From the NCBI GenBank assembly GCA_015143295.1, contig CM026563.1:186001-250000 (forward strand): a DNA stretch of 64,000 bases, read 5' to 3'. This document shows positions 33,147 through 45,494 of this stretch, in pieces (position 1 is the first letter of the stretch; each line of letters opens with the position of its first letter). The translations under genes and the position numbers were made by a program. This stretch comes from Tetracentron sinense. Lineage: Eukaryota > Streptophyta > Magnoliopsida > Trochodendrales > Trochodendraceae. The notes under the pieces are model-generated. The model had not been told where the DNA came from. It saw only the letters and a list, made by a program, of their open reading frames with translations, and did not search any database.

Positions 33147-34819
33147 TTATAAAGTCAAACATTTGGTTAACGGATCCGCTATGTTATTCTTTGACTTTAC
33201 ATAATCAATGGAAATGATTCCATTCAAGAGCAACTGTTTCACGGTATTGTGTCTTTGACATATATGTCGAGATTTACCGTTATACATACTGCTTTGTGCC
33301 CTTCCAATTGCAGATTGACTATCGCAATGTATGCAGATAGCTGACACAGGTTTTGGCCAACTTGGAATATCTTCTAAAAAGTAGCGAAGCCATTCTGCTT
33401 CTTCACCAGTTTTATCTAAAGCTATAAACTTAGATTCCATTGTGGATCTAGCTATACATGTCTGTTTAGAAGATTTCTAAGATACCGATGCACTTCCAAG
33501 TTTAAAGATAAATCCACTAGTGGATTTTGAATATTTAGTATAAGATATCCAATTGGCATCACTATACCCTTCGAGTACAGCTGAATATCTCATATAGTGC
33601 AATCTATAGTTTTTGGTATATCTCAAATATTTGAGAACCCTAACTATCGCCTTCCAGTGGTCTTCTCCTGGATTGCTTGTATATCTACTTACTTTGCTGA
33701 TTGAGTAGGCAATATCAGGTCTAGTACAGTTCATGAGATACATTAGACTACCAATGATTCAAGAATACTCTAACTGAGATATTCCATGTCCAGTATTCTT
33801 ACTTAGATATAAATTTACATCTACAGGTGTTTTTGCCAAACTTTTATCATTTTTGATAAATCTTTCAAGGATCTTCTCAATGTAATGAGATTGAGATAAG
33901 ATGAGTCTTCAGATATTCTAGTAATTTTAATTCCTAGAATTATATCTGCAACACCTAGATCTTTCATGTCAAACCTTTTATTTAACATTCTTTTGGTAGA
34001 TTGAATGATGTCATTACTACTACCTATGATTAACATATCATCTAGATAGAGACAAACAATGACATATGCTTTTTCAGTGCTTTTGATATAAACACATTTA
34101 TCGCACTCATTAATCTTGAAACCATTTGACATCATAACGTTGTCAAATTTCTCATGCCATTGTTTAGGAGCTTGTTTTAATCCATAGAGGGATTTAACAA
34201 GTTTACATACTTTCTTTTCTTGGTTATTTGCCATGAAACTTTTTGGTTGTTTCATGTAGATTTCTTCATTCAAATCACTATTTAAGAAAACAATTTTAAC
34301 ATCCATTTGATGTATCTCTAAGTTGTTAATAGCAGCAATAACTATTAACATACAGATAAATATTAACCTTGTAACTGGTGAATAAGTATCGAAATAATCG
34401 ATACCTTCCTTTTGCTTGTATCCCTTTACTACAAGCCTGACTTTATATTTGTCAGTCGTTCCATCAGCTTTCATCTTCTTCCTGCATATCCATTTACATC
34501 TTAACTGTTTATTCCCTGGAGGAAGATCCATAAGTTTCCAAGTATGATTTTGCATGATGGACTCGATTTCACTATTTATAGCCTCTTTCCAAGATGGTGC
34601 TTCAGGAGAAGTCATGATTTCTTTAAAGCTTTGAGGCTCATTTTCCAACAAATAAGTTAGAAAATCAGGACTGAAAGTTGTAGTAGTTTTTGCTCTTTTA
34701 CTACATCTTGATTCATCTTCATTTTCCTTTTCTATGGACTCTTGGCCTATATTTTCTTGATGATCACTATTAATAGTGTCATGTGTCCTTTTTATCGGAT
34801 TACTTGTAAAATCTTGCAA
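33147..34819 (-). pseudogene. Copia reverse transcriptase and RNase H
   Basis: 33821-34819 shows the copia RT: AINSEIESIMQNHTWKLMDL, KYKVRLVVKGYKQKEGIDYF, CKLVKSLYGLKQAPKQWHEK and the active site VIVCLYLDDMLIIG. 33147-33743 covers RNase H ([15 protein letters not shown], then CDSQSAIGRAQSSMYNGKSR). It makes cDNA of the element RNA. Broken between the two parts and at the ends. Confidence 0.9.
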
Positions 34820-35114
34820 GGAAACGTAGTTTCGAAGAAAGATGCATTCCTTGATTCCATTATCGTACTGACATGTATATCAGGGATATCTGACTTGTGT
34901 ACAAGAAATCGATATGCACTGCTATTGTGAGCATATCCAATGAAGATGCAATCCACTGACTTAGGTTATATCTTAACTTTTTTAGGAGTAGGAACAACTA
35001 CCTTTGCTAGACAACCCCACACTTTTAAGTATTTGTAGGAAGGTTTTCAACCTTTCCACAACTCATAGGGTGTCTTGTTTAACTTCTTGTGGGGTAGTTT
35101 GTTAAGAATATAAT

Positions 35115-35990
35115 TTATAGATAAAACTGCCCCCCCCACAAGTTCTGAGGCAAACCTAAACTAATTAATAATGCATTCATCATTTTTTTTAGTGTTCGGT
35201 TCTTGCGTTCAGTAATACCGTTCTGTTTAGGTGAGTAAGGAGTGATTGTTTGATGAATTATGCCATGTTCTTTACAGAATTCATCAAATGGTAACACATA
35301 TTCACCTCCTCTATCACTTTTTAGCATTTTTATCTTTTTGTTAAGTTGATTTTCAACTTCACTTTTATAAAGTTTGAACATGTCCAATGCCTCATCTTTG
35401 CTATTTAGCAAATATATATGACAATACCTTGTGCAATCATCAATGAAGGCAATGAAATATTTTTTTCCACCTCTTGTTTGCATAAATTTCAAATCACAGA
35501 TATCACTGTGAATCAACTTTAAAGGTTCAGAGCTTCTTCCAATGGAGTGAAAGGAAGTTCTTGTTAATTTTTGAAATTATTGTTGCCCGAAGGCATTACA
35601 GTCATTACATTCATTTTAAACAATCCATCATAGAAATATCCTCTACCTACATACATTCCATTTTTAGTTAGAACAAACTTGCCTGACTCAAAGACTAACT
35701 TGAAACCAATCTTGCTTAGCAATGCTCTAGAAACTAGGTTCTTTCGGATGTCTGGTACATGCAGCACATCATTCAGAGTAAGCTCTTTTCCTGAGGTCAT
35801 CTTCAGAACAACATTCCCTGATCATTGAACAGTTGAGGTAGAGGAGTTTCCCATGTAGGGTTTTTCTACTATAGTAACTCTATGATAGTTACTGAATGCA
35901 GTCCTATCTGAACAGATATGGCAAGTTGCTTCAGTATCTACCCACCATTGTTTGGGATTCATCACTATGTTTACCTCAGAAATAACTGCT
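35115..35990 (-). pseudogene. Copia integrase and pre-integrase region
   Basis: 35115-35516 holds the integrase core ([64 protein letters not shown]). The spaced D, D and E residues of the DDE triad are present. 35564-35800 is the protease-to-integrase linker ([20 protein letters not shown]). Broken. Confidence 0.85.
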
Positions 35991-36082
35991 GACAAGTGGA
36001 TATCAGAAACATCATCTGTGATGTTTTTTACTTCACTTATATGTGCCTGAGTGGATCCCTTCTTGGATTTTCCTTGGAAGTT

Positions 36083-36814
36083 TCAGTTTCTGCAATTCTT
36101 ACCTACATGCCTTGGCCTATTACATATGTAACAATTACTCTTGAACCTTTTTTGTTGCTTGCCTTTTTGCTTTTGACTTGGACCTGCTTCAGAATGGTTC
36201 TTCTTCTTGGACTTGTGTTCCACCACATTGGCCTTTGACTCAAGAACTTGCTTTCCAGTCTTCATCTCAGATACTCGATTATCATCTTCAATTTTGAGTC
36301 GGATAATCAAGTCATCTACCCCAATTTCCTTTCGCTTGTGCTTAAGGTAATTTTTGAAGCCCTTCCAAGATGGAGGCAACTTCTCAATTACAGTAGCTAC
36401 TTGGAAAGATTCACTTACCATCATACATTCCGCATGAATTTCATGAAGAATCAATTGGAGGTCTTGAACCTGGCTTATCACAGTCTTTGAATCAGCCAAC
36501 TTGAAATCAAGAAACCTGCAAGCAACAAATTTCTTCATCCCGGCATCCTCTGTCTTGTATTTCTTGTCCAAGGATTCCCACAACTTTTTAGCAGTCTTAA
36601 TTGGACTATACACATTGTATAATGCATTGTCCAGGCTATTCAAAATGTAGTTCTTGCACAAAAAATCAGCATGTTTCCATGCTTCAATTGCAGCCACTGC
36701 CATCCTATCAGATTCACCCTCTTTCAGTGTCGGGGAATTCTCTTGCAGGAATCTTGCCAAGTTCAAAGAGGTCAGATAGAACAAGATTTTCTGCTGCCAT
36801 CTCTTGAAGTCCAT
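36083..36814 (-). pseudogene. Copia gag with CCHC zinc knuckle
   Basis: The 243-codon open segment begins MDFKRWQQKILFYLTSLNLA, has the UBN2-type core (AKKLWESLDKKYKTEDAGMK, then EIHAECMMVSESFQV, LPPSWKGFKNYLKH) and ends with the knuckle CYICNRPRHVGKNC. It looks nearly whole on its own. Confidence 0.85.
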
Positions 36815-37009
36815 CCCATTGAACTTCTCAGGTTTCCCACCATGAGCATGTTGTTGGCACTATGGTCACAACCGGGTAGGAACAAGTGTCTTTTCGGTGT
36901 CTATTTAAATGTTCAGACTGTAATCAATAACATAAAATAAATTTCCAAAATTTTAACTAATCACAAAATTTAACTACAATAGTACAGTTTCTGTATTTTG
37001 AAATTGCAG

Positions 37010-37690
37010 AAAATCTACTTTAGGAAACTACTGTGCCGAATTTAAATTGCAGATTGCAGAGTTCAGAATTTTAAAATTGCAGAATTTAAAAGTTCATAAT
37101 TTCTAAATTGCAGTATGCAGAATTTAAATTGCAGATTTCAGAATTTCAAATTTCAGAATGCAGAATTTAAATTGCAGAAATTGAAAATGCGGATTTCAGA
37201 ATTTCAAATTTCAGTATGCAGAATTTAAATTGCAGAATTTGAAAATGCAGATTTCAGAATTTCAAATTTCAAAATGCAGAATTTAAATTGCAGAAATTGA
37301 AAAAGCAGATTTCAGAATTTCAAATTTCAATATGCAGAATTTAAATTGCAGAATTTAAAAATGCAGATTTCAGAATTTCAAATTTTAGAATGCTGAATTT
37401 AAATTGCAGAAATTGGAAAGTAGATTTCAGCATTTCAAATTTCAGAATGCAGAATTTAAATTGCAGAAATTGAAAAGCAGATTTCAAAATTTCAAATTTC
37501 AATATGCAAAATTTAAATTGCAGATTTCAGAATGCAGACTGTAAATTACAGAAATTGAAAAAGCAGATTTCAGAATTTGAAATTTCAGTATGCCGAATTC
37601 TAAAGTGCAGAATTCTAAAGTTGCAGTAATCTAAATGCAGATTTTATAAATTGTAGAATTTCAGATTGCAGAGTTCAGATTTCAGAATTT
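37010..37690. repeat. AT-rich tandem repeats, about 58 bp, in the copia leader
   Basis: About ten units built from AGAATTTAAATTGCAGA and GATTTCAGAATTTCAAATTT blocks, with a main period of about 58 bases (for example starts near 37141, 37199, 37257). Within units the 7-9-mer CAGAATTT recurs. It lies between the 5' LTR and gag. Noncoding. Confidence 0.8.
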
Positions 37691-37756
37691 AAAATTCAGA
37701 TTATATAATTTGTAAATTAAATATAACATACAATAACAAAATATTTGTCTTAAGAT

Positions 37757-37797
37757 TGTTGGAGATTACTTCTAAAATTATCTGTATGTTATGATCT
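37757..37797 (-). repeat. Inner 41 bp of the copia 5' LTR
   Basis: Matches 31504-31544 with one difference, then stops at the CACTACTAAA terminus. The rest of this LTR is not visible anywhere downstream in the window. Confidence 0.8.
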
Positions 37798-38200
37798 CAC
37801 TACTAAACTATATGGCTGTAACGGCGGTTTTATAATACCGCAACAGAAATGTACTTATCACGGACCGCAGTAGTTTCGTGGTTGCCGCCTCTTTGTAACA
37901 GCGGCATCTTAATAACCGCAGTTATTGTATTGTTTGCTACGGTGGTTTTTTAAGAAACGCCGTTATAACATGAACAACAACGTCAATTTTTTAATAACCG
38001 CCGTAGCAAATAGTTCCCACCACCCTTTTCATCTTCCTGCCCTGTCACTTCCCGCCTTGATTATAGTGGCGGTACGGTAAAAAACCTTCGTTATAATTAT
38101 TAATAATAGCTGTGGATAGAAATTAAACGAAGTTATAACTAACTTGTAACTACAATCATTAAAAACCGCCGTTACTAATCTTTAAATAGTTCCCCGATCA
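37798..38200. repeat. CACTA left terminus and subterminal repeats
   Basis: After CACTACTAAAC, the motif AACGGCGGTTT or AACCGCCGTTA and variants (TAACGGCGG, ACGGTGGTTTTT, AACCGCCGTAGC) occur about eight to ten times in both orientations within 400 bases. Such arrays are the binding sites of TNPA in En/Spm. The central GCCG/CGGC makes them near-palindromic. Confidence 0.75.
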
Positions 38201-38330
38201 TTTCCCCTCACTTCACTCTATTTCTCACTGTTTTCGGCCACCTGCTCGTGATCCCCTCCCTTCTCCGTGCTCCGGCCTTCCTGCTCTGGCCTCCGGTCAC
38301 CCTCTCCGGTAGCCATAGCTCCACGGTAAG
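38178..38330 (+). promoter_or_regulatory. CACTA promoter and first (noncoding) exon candidate
   Basis: TTTAAATAG at 38181 could act as a TATA element. A C/T-rich, GC-rich block follows and ends in a splice-donor-like CACG|GTAAG at 38326, then a CT microsatellite (38340-38356). CACTA elements are known to start transcription near the subterminal zone with a 5' exon far from the coding exons. Confidence 0.4.
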
Positions 38331-38939
38331 TTCTCTCACACTCTCTCTCTCTCTGCTCTAACTCTACTTGCATGTCTCTGTCCAGCACAACAACATTCTC
38401 GAGTAGCCACACCTCTGGCAGCACCTCCCCTCTGCGCAATCACTCTCTCCCTCTTCGGTCACCCTCTCTGTAATCATTCTCTCTCTTGTTTATTTAACTT
38501 CTTATTTATTATGATTGTTATTTTTGAATTCTAGGTTGTGTTAGGAGAATATTTTCCAATAGGTTTAGGATTAGGTTTTTAATTTGTAAATTATTTGGTG
38601 TTCTGGGGAATGCAAATTCTTGGTTTGTTTTCCTTTTTTTTTTACTAGCTTGCATTTTATAAATTTTTTAAAGGTATTTAAAATTCTGTTTTAGACTTGC
38701 TATAGATTTTTATTTGTTAATCCATTTTTCAGAAAACTAGTTTAGTGATTAGATTTGTTCTAATTAGTTTAATCATTTTCTAATGTTAGGTTTGCTTGCA
38801 ATCTAAGTTATGTTTGTTTTAAGATAGATTAGTTTCAATGATTTAATCGGATTTTTAGTTTAGTTGAAATATAATTTGTATTTTAGTTAGCTTTCTTTAG
38901 TTGGTTTCTAGGTTAGTAGTAACTTAACTAAATCTGATG

Positions 38940-40560
38940 TTTTTTTTAAAATAACCCTTAAGTTAGTTTCCAAAGGTTTGAAATGTAATGTTAACTGTGG
39001 TTAAGATTTATTAACTTTTACAGTTTAATAATATAAACTTAATTTTTAGGAAAAAAATATTAACCTTAAGCTTTAAAAATTCTTAACTAGAGTTTAATCG
39101 CACCCTTTTAACCCTTATTAACCGTGGTTAAAATTTACACCCTCGCCTCTTGCGTGAGTGGTAGGGGTGTGGCCTTCCAAGGGTGAAGGTCTGGGGATCT
39201 AATCCCCCCAAGGGGTAAGAGTTGCAAGAGCTCCACTGCCCCAGCTAACTTTTGCCCGTTGACTCTATTGAGGTAGGTAAATGATATATGCCCCTGTGGG
39301 GTCTCCAAAAAAAAAAAAACCGTGGTTAAAATTTGTCGTCCCATATAATTTTTTTGAAATATAACCTTAAGTTAATTAACGTGTCCCTTTTAACCCTTAT
39401 TATCCGTGGTTAAAATTTACTGACCCATAGGGTTCAACAATTTAATCTTTGTTTTTATTTTTATAAATTATTATTTTTCGAAATATAACCTTAGGTTAAT
39501 TAGCATGTCCCTTTTAACCCTTATTAACCGTGGTTAATATTTAGTAACCATTAGGGTTCAACAATCTAATATTGGTTCCTAGAAAAAAAATTAAATAACC
39601 TTAGAACTCTACCCGAGTTCAATCACAATTGGCTGTGATTTGTTCTCGGGAGAGAGAGTTGGGTGGAAAATAGAGAGAGGGGATTGTAACTTTCTTCAAA
39701 TCGAATCACTATCTTCTTAGAGTCTTCTTACCCTTATTTCGAGTATAATCGCACCCACATGTCAACTTGTTTCTCTCCCTTTCACATACGTGTATTACAT
39801 GGGTCACACACACGTGTATTACGTGGTCACACTAGGATCGATCACTCTTCCCACTCTCTCACCTTCCCCTTCCTCTCACGTGCATTGCACGTGCGGCCCA
39901 CTAGTTCATATAGTACAAAAACGCTTAACCACGATTAAGAAAGAAAATGGATGATCTGCCTTCACGACACACCACGTGGCATTTTTTTAACTCCCATGAA
40001 CTATGGTTAAGACTCACTCACCCCTAGGCTTATCTATCTAATAACCTTGGTTTTTAAAACTAATATATAAAAACATTTTAACTTTTCATTAGTTAAGGCG
40101 GAACGCAGGCGTGTTATCACAACCCATCTATAAAAGAGTAGACATGAAATTCTCTAAGGTCGGTTACGTCACTGGGTCACCATTGAATTTTAATCAGGGT
40201 TTAAATTTTAATATTTTTTTTTCCAAAAACCAAGTTATGTGGGTGAACTTTAAGGGTAGGTTAATCTTTGCCACAATTAAGCGGTATCAAAAGAGACACA
40301 AGACAATCTCAAGGGCGTAATCGGACTCCAACCATGGTTAAGATTCACCCACCCCTACGGTTCACCCACTTATCCTTAGTTTTTGAAAAATATATTAATT
40401 TTTTAAAACCTTGCTTAAAATTTACTAATCCTAGGGTTAAATTTTTTTTTATATATTATTTTTAAAACCAAGGATAGGTGGGTGAACCCTAGGGATGGGT
40501 GAATCTTAACCACAATTGAGGAATGTTAAAAGGGACACATGACGACCTCAGAATCGTAAC
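38940..40560. repeat. GGTTAA-rich repeat modules in both orientations inside CACTA
   Basis: Units of roughly 95 bp with CCGTGGTTAAAATTTA, AACCnTTAGGTTAATTA and GTGTCCCTTTTAACCCTTATT lie in one orientation at 38980-39600. Modules in the opposite orientation (CCAAGnnATGTGGGTGAA, TTAACCACAATT, AAAGGGACACA) lie at 40190-40310 and 40460-40545, with another reverse one at 40325-40385. This is the same module as in the hAT-like element at 7240-7870. Confidence 0.75.
39137..39318 (+). mobile_element. tRNA-derived SINE with poly-A tail and 16-bp target duplication
   Basis: The 182-bp insertion is flanked by exact ACCGTGGTTAAAATTT copies (39121-39136 and 39319-39334) and ends in an A tract. An A-box-like TTGCGTGAGTGG (about 39150) and a B-box-like GGATCTAATCC (about 39195) mark an RNA polymerase III promoter of tRNA origin. 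It sits inside the GGTTAA repeat array, so it is younger than the array. Confidence 0.85.
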
Positions 40561-41888
40561 CAGACTCCTCGTACTCTTGGGAAAATGCTTCGAAAGAAGA
40601 ACATGTCCCTCACTATTTTTTTTAATCCAGATTGTCCCGACGTCATATTTCTATTACCAACGTGTCACTGGGATTGCCTCCCTGGGTGTGAGGATCAAAC
40701 TGGATACACACACACACATCTAGATTACGTTATGGATTCATTGGAAATATACAGATGTTAGAAAACTGATATAGAGTTGGCTTATTTTGTCCTTTCTAAT
40801 GCCACACGGACTCTAATCCTAACCATTTAATACTTGAGATAAACTGTTAAGATTTGGGAGAACACTTTGGGAGTATCCCTAGAATAATTCATTAAATATT
40901 AAACAAAATAGTTAAAAGATATTTAAAAAAAAACTTTCATGGGACAGCTGCCCCATGACTAATCCTCTACGGTTATAACCAAACTCTTAAGAGTCCGGTT
41001 ACAACACAAAAATCTTTTAACTCTTAAGAGTCCGGTTCATAATACTGAGTTGTCCATAGAGATTGATAGTAGTATACAATTATGATTCCTCCTTGAAATG
41101 TCTTTTTGATGGTAATTGTAAACTAGTATCTATCTTAACTGTTGAAAATGTTTATGAGTGTATAAACTTCATGTTTATGATGGTTGGATTTTTGCATTGG
41201 TTTAATTTCATACACATGCATGCATAGAACCTTAGATCTCTTGTTCAAAAATCATTGTGTGACAAGTGCATTTCTTGTATCACCTATTTGGATGGATTAG
41301 TTGTAAACTATGACGTTTAGTTCTCTTGTGGGGCTAAATATAGGTTAACAATTTTTCGGTCTTGTTTGTGATAAAGTGTATTTGTTTATATATGATTTTT
41401 GAATTGTCCGGTTGGACAGTTTGGGAATGCATAATCTCCAATATAGTCAGTTGCTCATGTTTTGTCCAAATTGAGGAAAATTTCGGCAATCGTTTCTCTT
41501 GTTCTCTGGGTGCATATTTAGACAATGTGGGGGGCTTGCTCCTAGTCTAAGTCGTGTACTTGGAGACCATAGGCAAATGCTGCTGAAATTTCCTTGAAAT
41601 GAGACAAAGCACCTGAGCTATTGACTGATGGGGATTATGCATTCCTGAATGGGATAGGAACACCCCACCCTTTAGAAGAGGAGTTGATGGCAATAGGAAG
41701 CATGCATACATATTGTAATTGACTGATGATATCAAACTGTTGCTATTTCTCAGAATAGTAAATGAAGAAAGACTTGAAAATCGTTTCGGTACTCTCATGG
41801 ATAGGAGTTGGATTGAAATGTCAAGGTACTTTTTCTTCATAATTCTGTAAGCAGCATCGATTGATAAAATGTTAGCATCTAAGCAATT
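40560..41888. other. CACTA first-intron remainder
   Basis: AT-rich, with no domain-bearing ORF. It contains a short CA microsatellite (40708-40717) and nothing else recognised. It lies between the putative first exon and the transposase coding region. Confidence 0.5.
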
Positions 41889-44800
41889 GTGAGTATATTT
41901 TTTGTATTAAATAGGGTTTCAAAAGAATATATAAAAGGAGTGAAAAAGTTCATAGAGTTTGGGATAACTCGTGGAGCGACTGATAACACCGGCGGTATAA
42001 AGTGTCCGTGTACCAACTGCAACAATGTCCTTTATCAAGATAAGGTTACAACGTATGAGCATATGATTAGCGATGGATTTGACTTGAATTATAAAATCTG
42101 GTTTCATCATAGGGAGGACATATTACAACACCGACCAGTTGCCCAAGTGTCTCAAAATCCTGACGTTTGTAGGTTAGACAGACAGAATGAGATGGAAGAT
42201 ATGGTGCACGATGTGTTCGGGGTCCCAAACCAAGATGAGGGTACCAGTATTCGGGATCCCAATCCTGAGTCTGAGAAATTTTTTCAATTGATAAGGGATG
42301 CGGGAAAACCTTTGTATCCAGCATGTACGAATCACACGAAGTTGTCTGTCATTGTAAGATTATATCACATTAAGTGTCTTAGTGGATGGAGCAATAAGTC
42401 ATTCACCATATTGCTTGAGTTGTTGAGAGAGATACTCCTCGAGGGATCAACACTACCAGATACTTACTTTCAGATGAAAAAGGTGATGTTAGACTTGGGG
42501 CTTAACTATGATAAAATCGATGCATGTCTCAATGATTGCATGCTTTACTGGAAAGAGTCTGCAAAGAAGACAGTATGTGACATCTGTGGTGAATCAAGAT
42601 GGAAAACAGGGGATGGTCAAGAGAAACACAAGAAGAAAACTCCAACGAAGATTTTGCGTTACTTTCCGTTGAGAACCAGGTTATAAAGGTTATTCATGTC
42701 GTCCAAGACTGCTTCTGAAATGAGATGGCATGACGAGGGTCGAATTAGGGATGAGAGGTTAAGGCATCTTGTAGACTCACCAGCTTAGGAAAATTTGAAC
42801 AAAAAGTATCCTTTTTTTGATTCAGATGCTCGAAATGTGAGGCTTGGGTTGGCGAGTGATAGCTTCAACCCATTTAGGACGATGAGTATTGCTCACAACA
42901 CATGACTTGTGGTTTCTATTCCCTACAACCTACCGCCGTGGCTGTGCATGAAGCAACCAAGTTTCATGTTGTCCTTGCTTATTCCCAGTCCCTCTGGGCT
43001 AGAAAATGCCATTGATGTGTACATGAGGTCTCTAGTCGAAGAGTTGAAGGACTTATGGACGAATGTGTTGCCAAATTATGATGCGACGAAAAGGGAGACA
43101 TTTGTATTGCATGCGGCATTGCTTTGGACTATTAGTGACTTCCCAGGGTATGCCATGTTGTCAGGTTGGAGCACGAAAGGGAAGTTAGCATGCCCTTCAT
43201 GCCACAAAGATACTTGTCACTTATACCTGTCTAAAAGTAGAAAGCATTGCTACATGGGGCACCATCGTTTCTTAACGGTGGATCACAGGTTCCAGAAAAA
43301 TAGAAACTCTTTTGATGGCAATTCTGAGTTCAGATGTGCTCCAACTACAATGTCTGAGTCCGATGTGCTATGTCAGCTGGAGGGTACTATATTCTCCCTT
43401 GGGAAGCAGACTCGGCAAAAAGGACCAAGGTAGATGGGCCATGAGGATATGCCCTATAATTGGAAGAAGACAAGTATATTCTTCGAGTTACCATACTGGG
43501 AGCACAATTTGTTGAGACACAACCTGGATGTAATGCATATCGAGAAAAATGTATACGATAATGTGCTTGGGACTTTGTTAGGTTTGGAAGGAAATCTAAG
43601 GATGGCTTAAAAGCTCGAGTTGACTTGTTGATATGGGCGTGAGACGTGCACTTCACCCTGAGTTTCAGCCTAGCAGAAGCAAAGTTTATCTGCCCCTTGC
43701 ATGCTTTTTGATGGACAAGAATGAGAAAGAGTTGTTTTGCAAGGTTTTGAAGAGTGTGAAAGTTCCAGTTGGTTACTCCTCAAATTTTGCAAGACATGTT
43801 AATGTGAAAGAGCGTAAAATTTATGGGCTGAAGAGCCACGACTCTCATATTATAATGCAACAATTCCTACCATTGGCTGTGAGGAAGGCATTGCTGAAGA
43901 ATGTAACTTCAGTCCTAATTGAATTGAGCAACTTCTTTCTAACATTATGTTCTAAAGTCTGTCAAGTCGAGGATTTGAGACGGTTAGAAGAGAAAATTGT
44001 GCTTACGCTTTGTCATTTAGAGAGAATTTTTCCGTCGGCATTCTTTGATGTTATGGTGCACTTGCCTATACACTTGGCCACAAAGGCAAGGTTAGGTGGA
44101 CCTGTCCAATACCGGTGGATGTATCCCATCGAAAGGTATGCCATCAATTATAATTTATCAAATGTTGAATCTTCTTATTATAATTGTTTTTTTTGTCTTA
44201 CCTAAATTTAATTTGCATAGGTATCTATAAACATTGAAATCTTATGTCCGCAATTGAGTTCGACCTAAGGGTAGCATTGCAGAAGGATACTTGGCGGAAG
44301 AATGCTTGACATTCAACTCAAGGTACCTAAATGATGTAGAATCGAGATTGAACAGGCCCGTGAGAAATGACGATGAGACTCCAATAGGGGGTGCGCAGCC
44401 ATTCACTCTAAGTGAATTAGAATGGCAGCAGATACATCGTTATGTGTTGTTCAATTCCGATGAAATCACAACATATCGAGAGTAAGACAAATATTATGAA
44501 GACTTTCCTCTGTTATCTTTTGTTGAAACTCTCGGATTTCACTTGACCCTAGGAGATTTGAGCACCACTTGACATCGAATGGTTCCTTGCAGTCAGCACA
44601 TGAACGAACTGAGGATGACCAATCCAAGAATTACTAGATCGGCTCCCCACGAACTATAAAGAAAGCACAATGAACAATTTAGCTCATGGTTTAGGGGCTA
44701 TGTAAGTCCTATTTTCTTAACTGGACACATTTGTTCCCATCCCATTATTAATGTTTTCAGATTTGAATTAATTGCATTTTTGCCTTCAAATAGGTTCAAC

Positions 44801-45111
44801 TACTGCGTGATTCAGGTAACCTGGTGTCTAAAAAGATAACATGGCTCTCATACGGTCCACAAAAAGTCGCAAAAAGGTTTACGGGCTACGTCATTAATGG
44901 ATACAGGTTTTATACAACACTTAGAGAGCGTGAACGTAAGAGTCAAAATAGTGGTGTTGTGGTCACAGCAACGACTACAAGCTATGCAACTTATAAGGAC
45001 AGAACCCCCATTGTCACAGATATCACCTACTATGGTTGCTTAACAGACGTAGATGAAGTGACATATTCTGAAAGGTTAAAATTTTGTTTAAGTGCGATTG
45101 GGTTGATGTGA
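41889..45111 (+). pseudogene. CACTA transposase (TNPD/TNP2 type), decayed
   Basis: The N-terminal transposase-associated domain with CPCTNCNN and Cys/His spacing lies at about 41930-42110. From about 42290 the transposase core begins (SDGFD... KLSVIVRLYHIKCLSGWSNK, then CDICGESRW). 42909-43433 carries the Transposase_21 region (VVSIPYNLPPWLCMKQPSFM). 43440-44205 holds DMPYNWKKTSIFFELPYWEHN and then the DUF4218-type part (QFLPLAVRKALL... PVQYRWMYPIERY). 44824-45111 is DUF4216-like (GYRFYTTLRERE..., NSGVVVTATT). In-frame stops after RTRL (42684), after SPA (42786), after AHNT (42903) and after GPR (about 43432), plus a frameshift near 43610, make it non-functional. It would cut the CACTA ends. 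Confidence 0.85.
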
Positions 45112-45149
45112 AGGCACAGGGTAGAGGAATAAAGACCGATGTATGATAA

Positions 45150-45485
45150 ATATGCTCTAGGTTGTTTATGTTCATGTTAGTGAAGAAATCCTTAGACTTT
45201 TATGTGTTTAAACTATGTAATTATAAAAAATCTGCTCTAGGTTGTGAATTTTCATGTTGTTAAAGAAATCCGTAGACTTTTATATGTTTAAACTATATAC
45301 TTATGAAAAATCTGCTCTGAGTTGTTTATTTTCATGTTAGTGAAGTAATCCATACACTATTAAATGTTGGTTCTCTGTAACTACGAAAAATATGCACTGG
45401 TTTGTTTATTATCATGTTAGTGAATAAATTCATACACTTTTATGTGTTTAAACTCTGTAATTATGAAATATCTGTGATGAGTTAT
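45150..45485. repeat. Four tandem units of about 84 bp
   Basis: The block with CTCTAGGTTGTTTAT, TTCATGTTAGTGAAGAAATC, ACTTTTATGTGTTTAAACT and TAATTATnAAAAATCTG recurs about four times with moderate divergence. It lies between the two CACTA coding regions, in an intron. Confidence 0.8.
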
Positions 45486-45494
45486 TTATTTTGC

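Larger units (their letters stand above)
31504..37797 (-). mobile_element. Ty1/copia retrotransposon, 5' LTR cut off by CACTA
   Basis: On the - strand the order is gag, protease/pre-integrase, integrase, RT, RNase H. Integrase before RT defines Ty1/copia. The 3' LTR is complete (31504-32517). Of the 5' LTR only the inner 41 bases remain (37757-37797) before CACTACTAAA. A tract GTGGGGGAC next to the 3' LTR is the polypurine tract. Over the 41 shared LTR bases there is one difference, suggesting a fairly recent insertion but with little power. The coding region is broken at about five to eight places. The lineage within copia is not assigned. Confidence 0.85.

Noticed and set aside
37010-37690. 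Regular short repeats resembling a CRISPR array
   Set aside because: The spacers are themselves repeats, the DNA is plant nuclear, and the array is the leader of a copia element.
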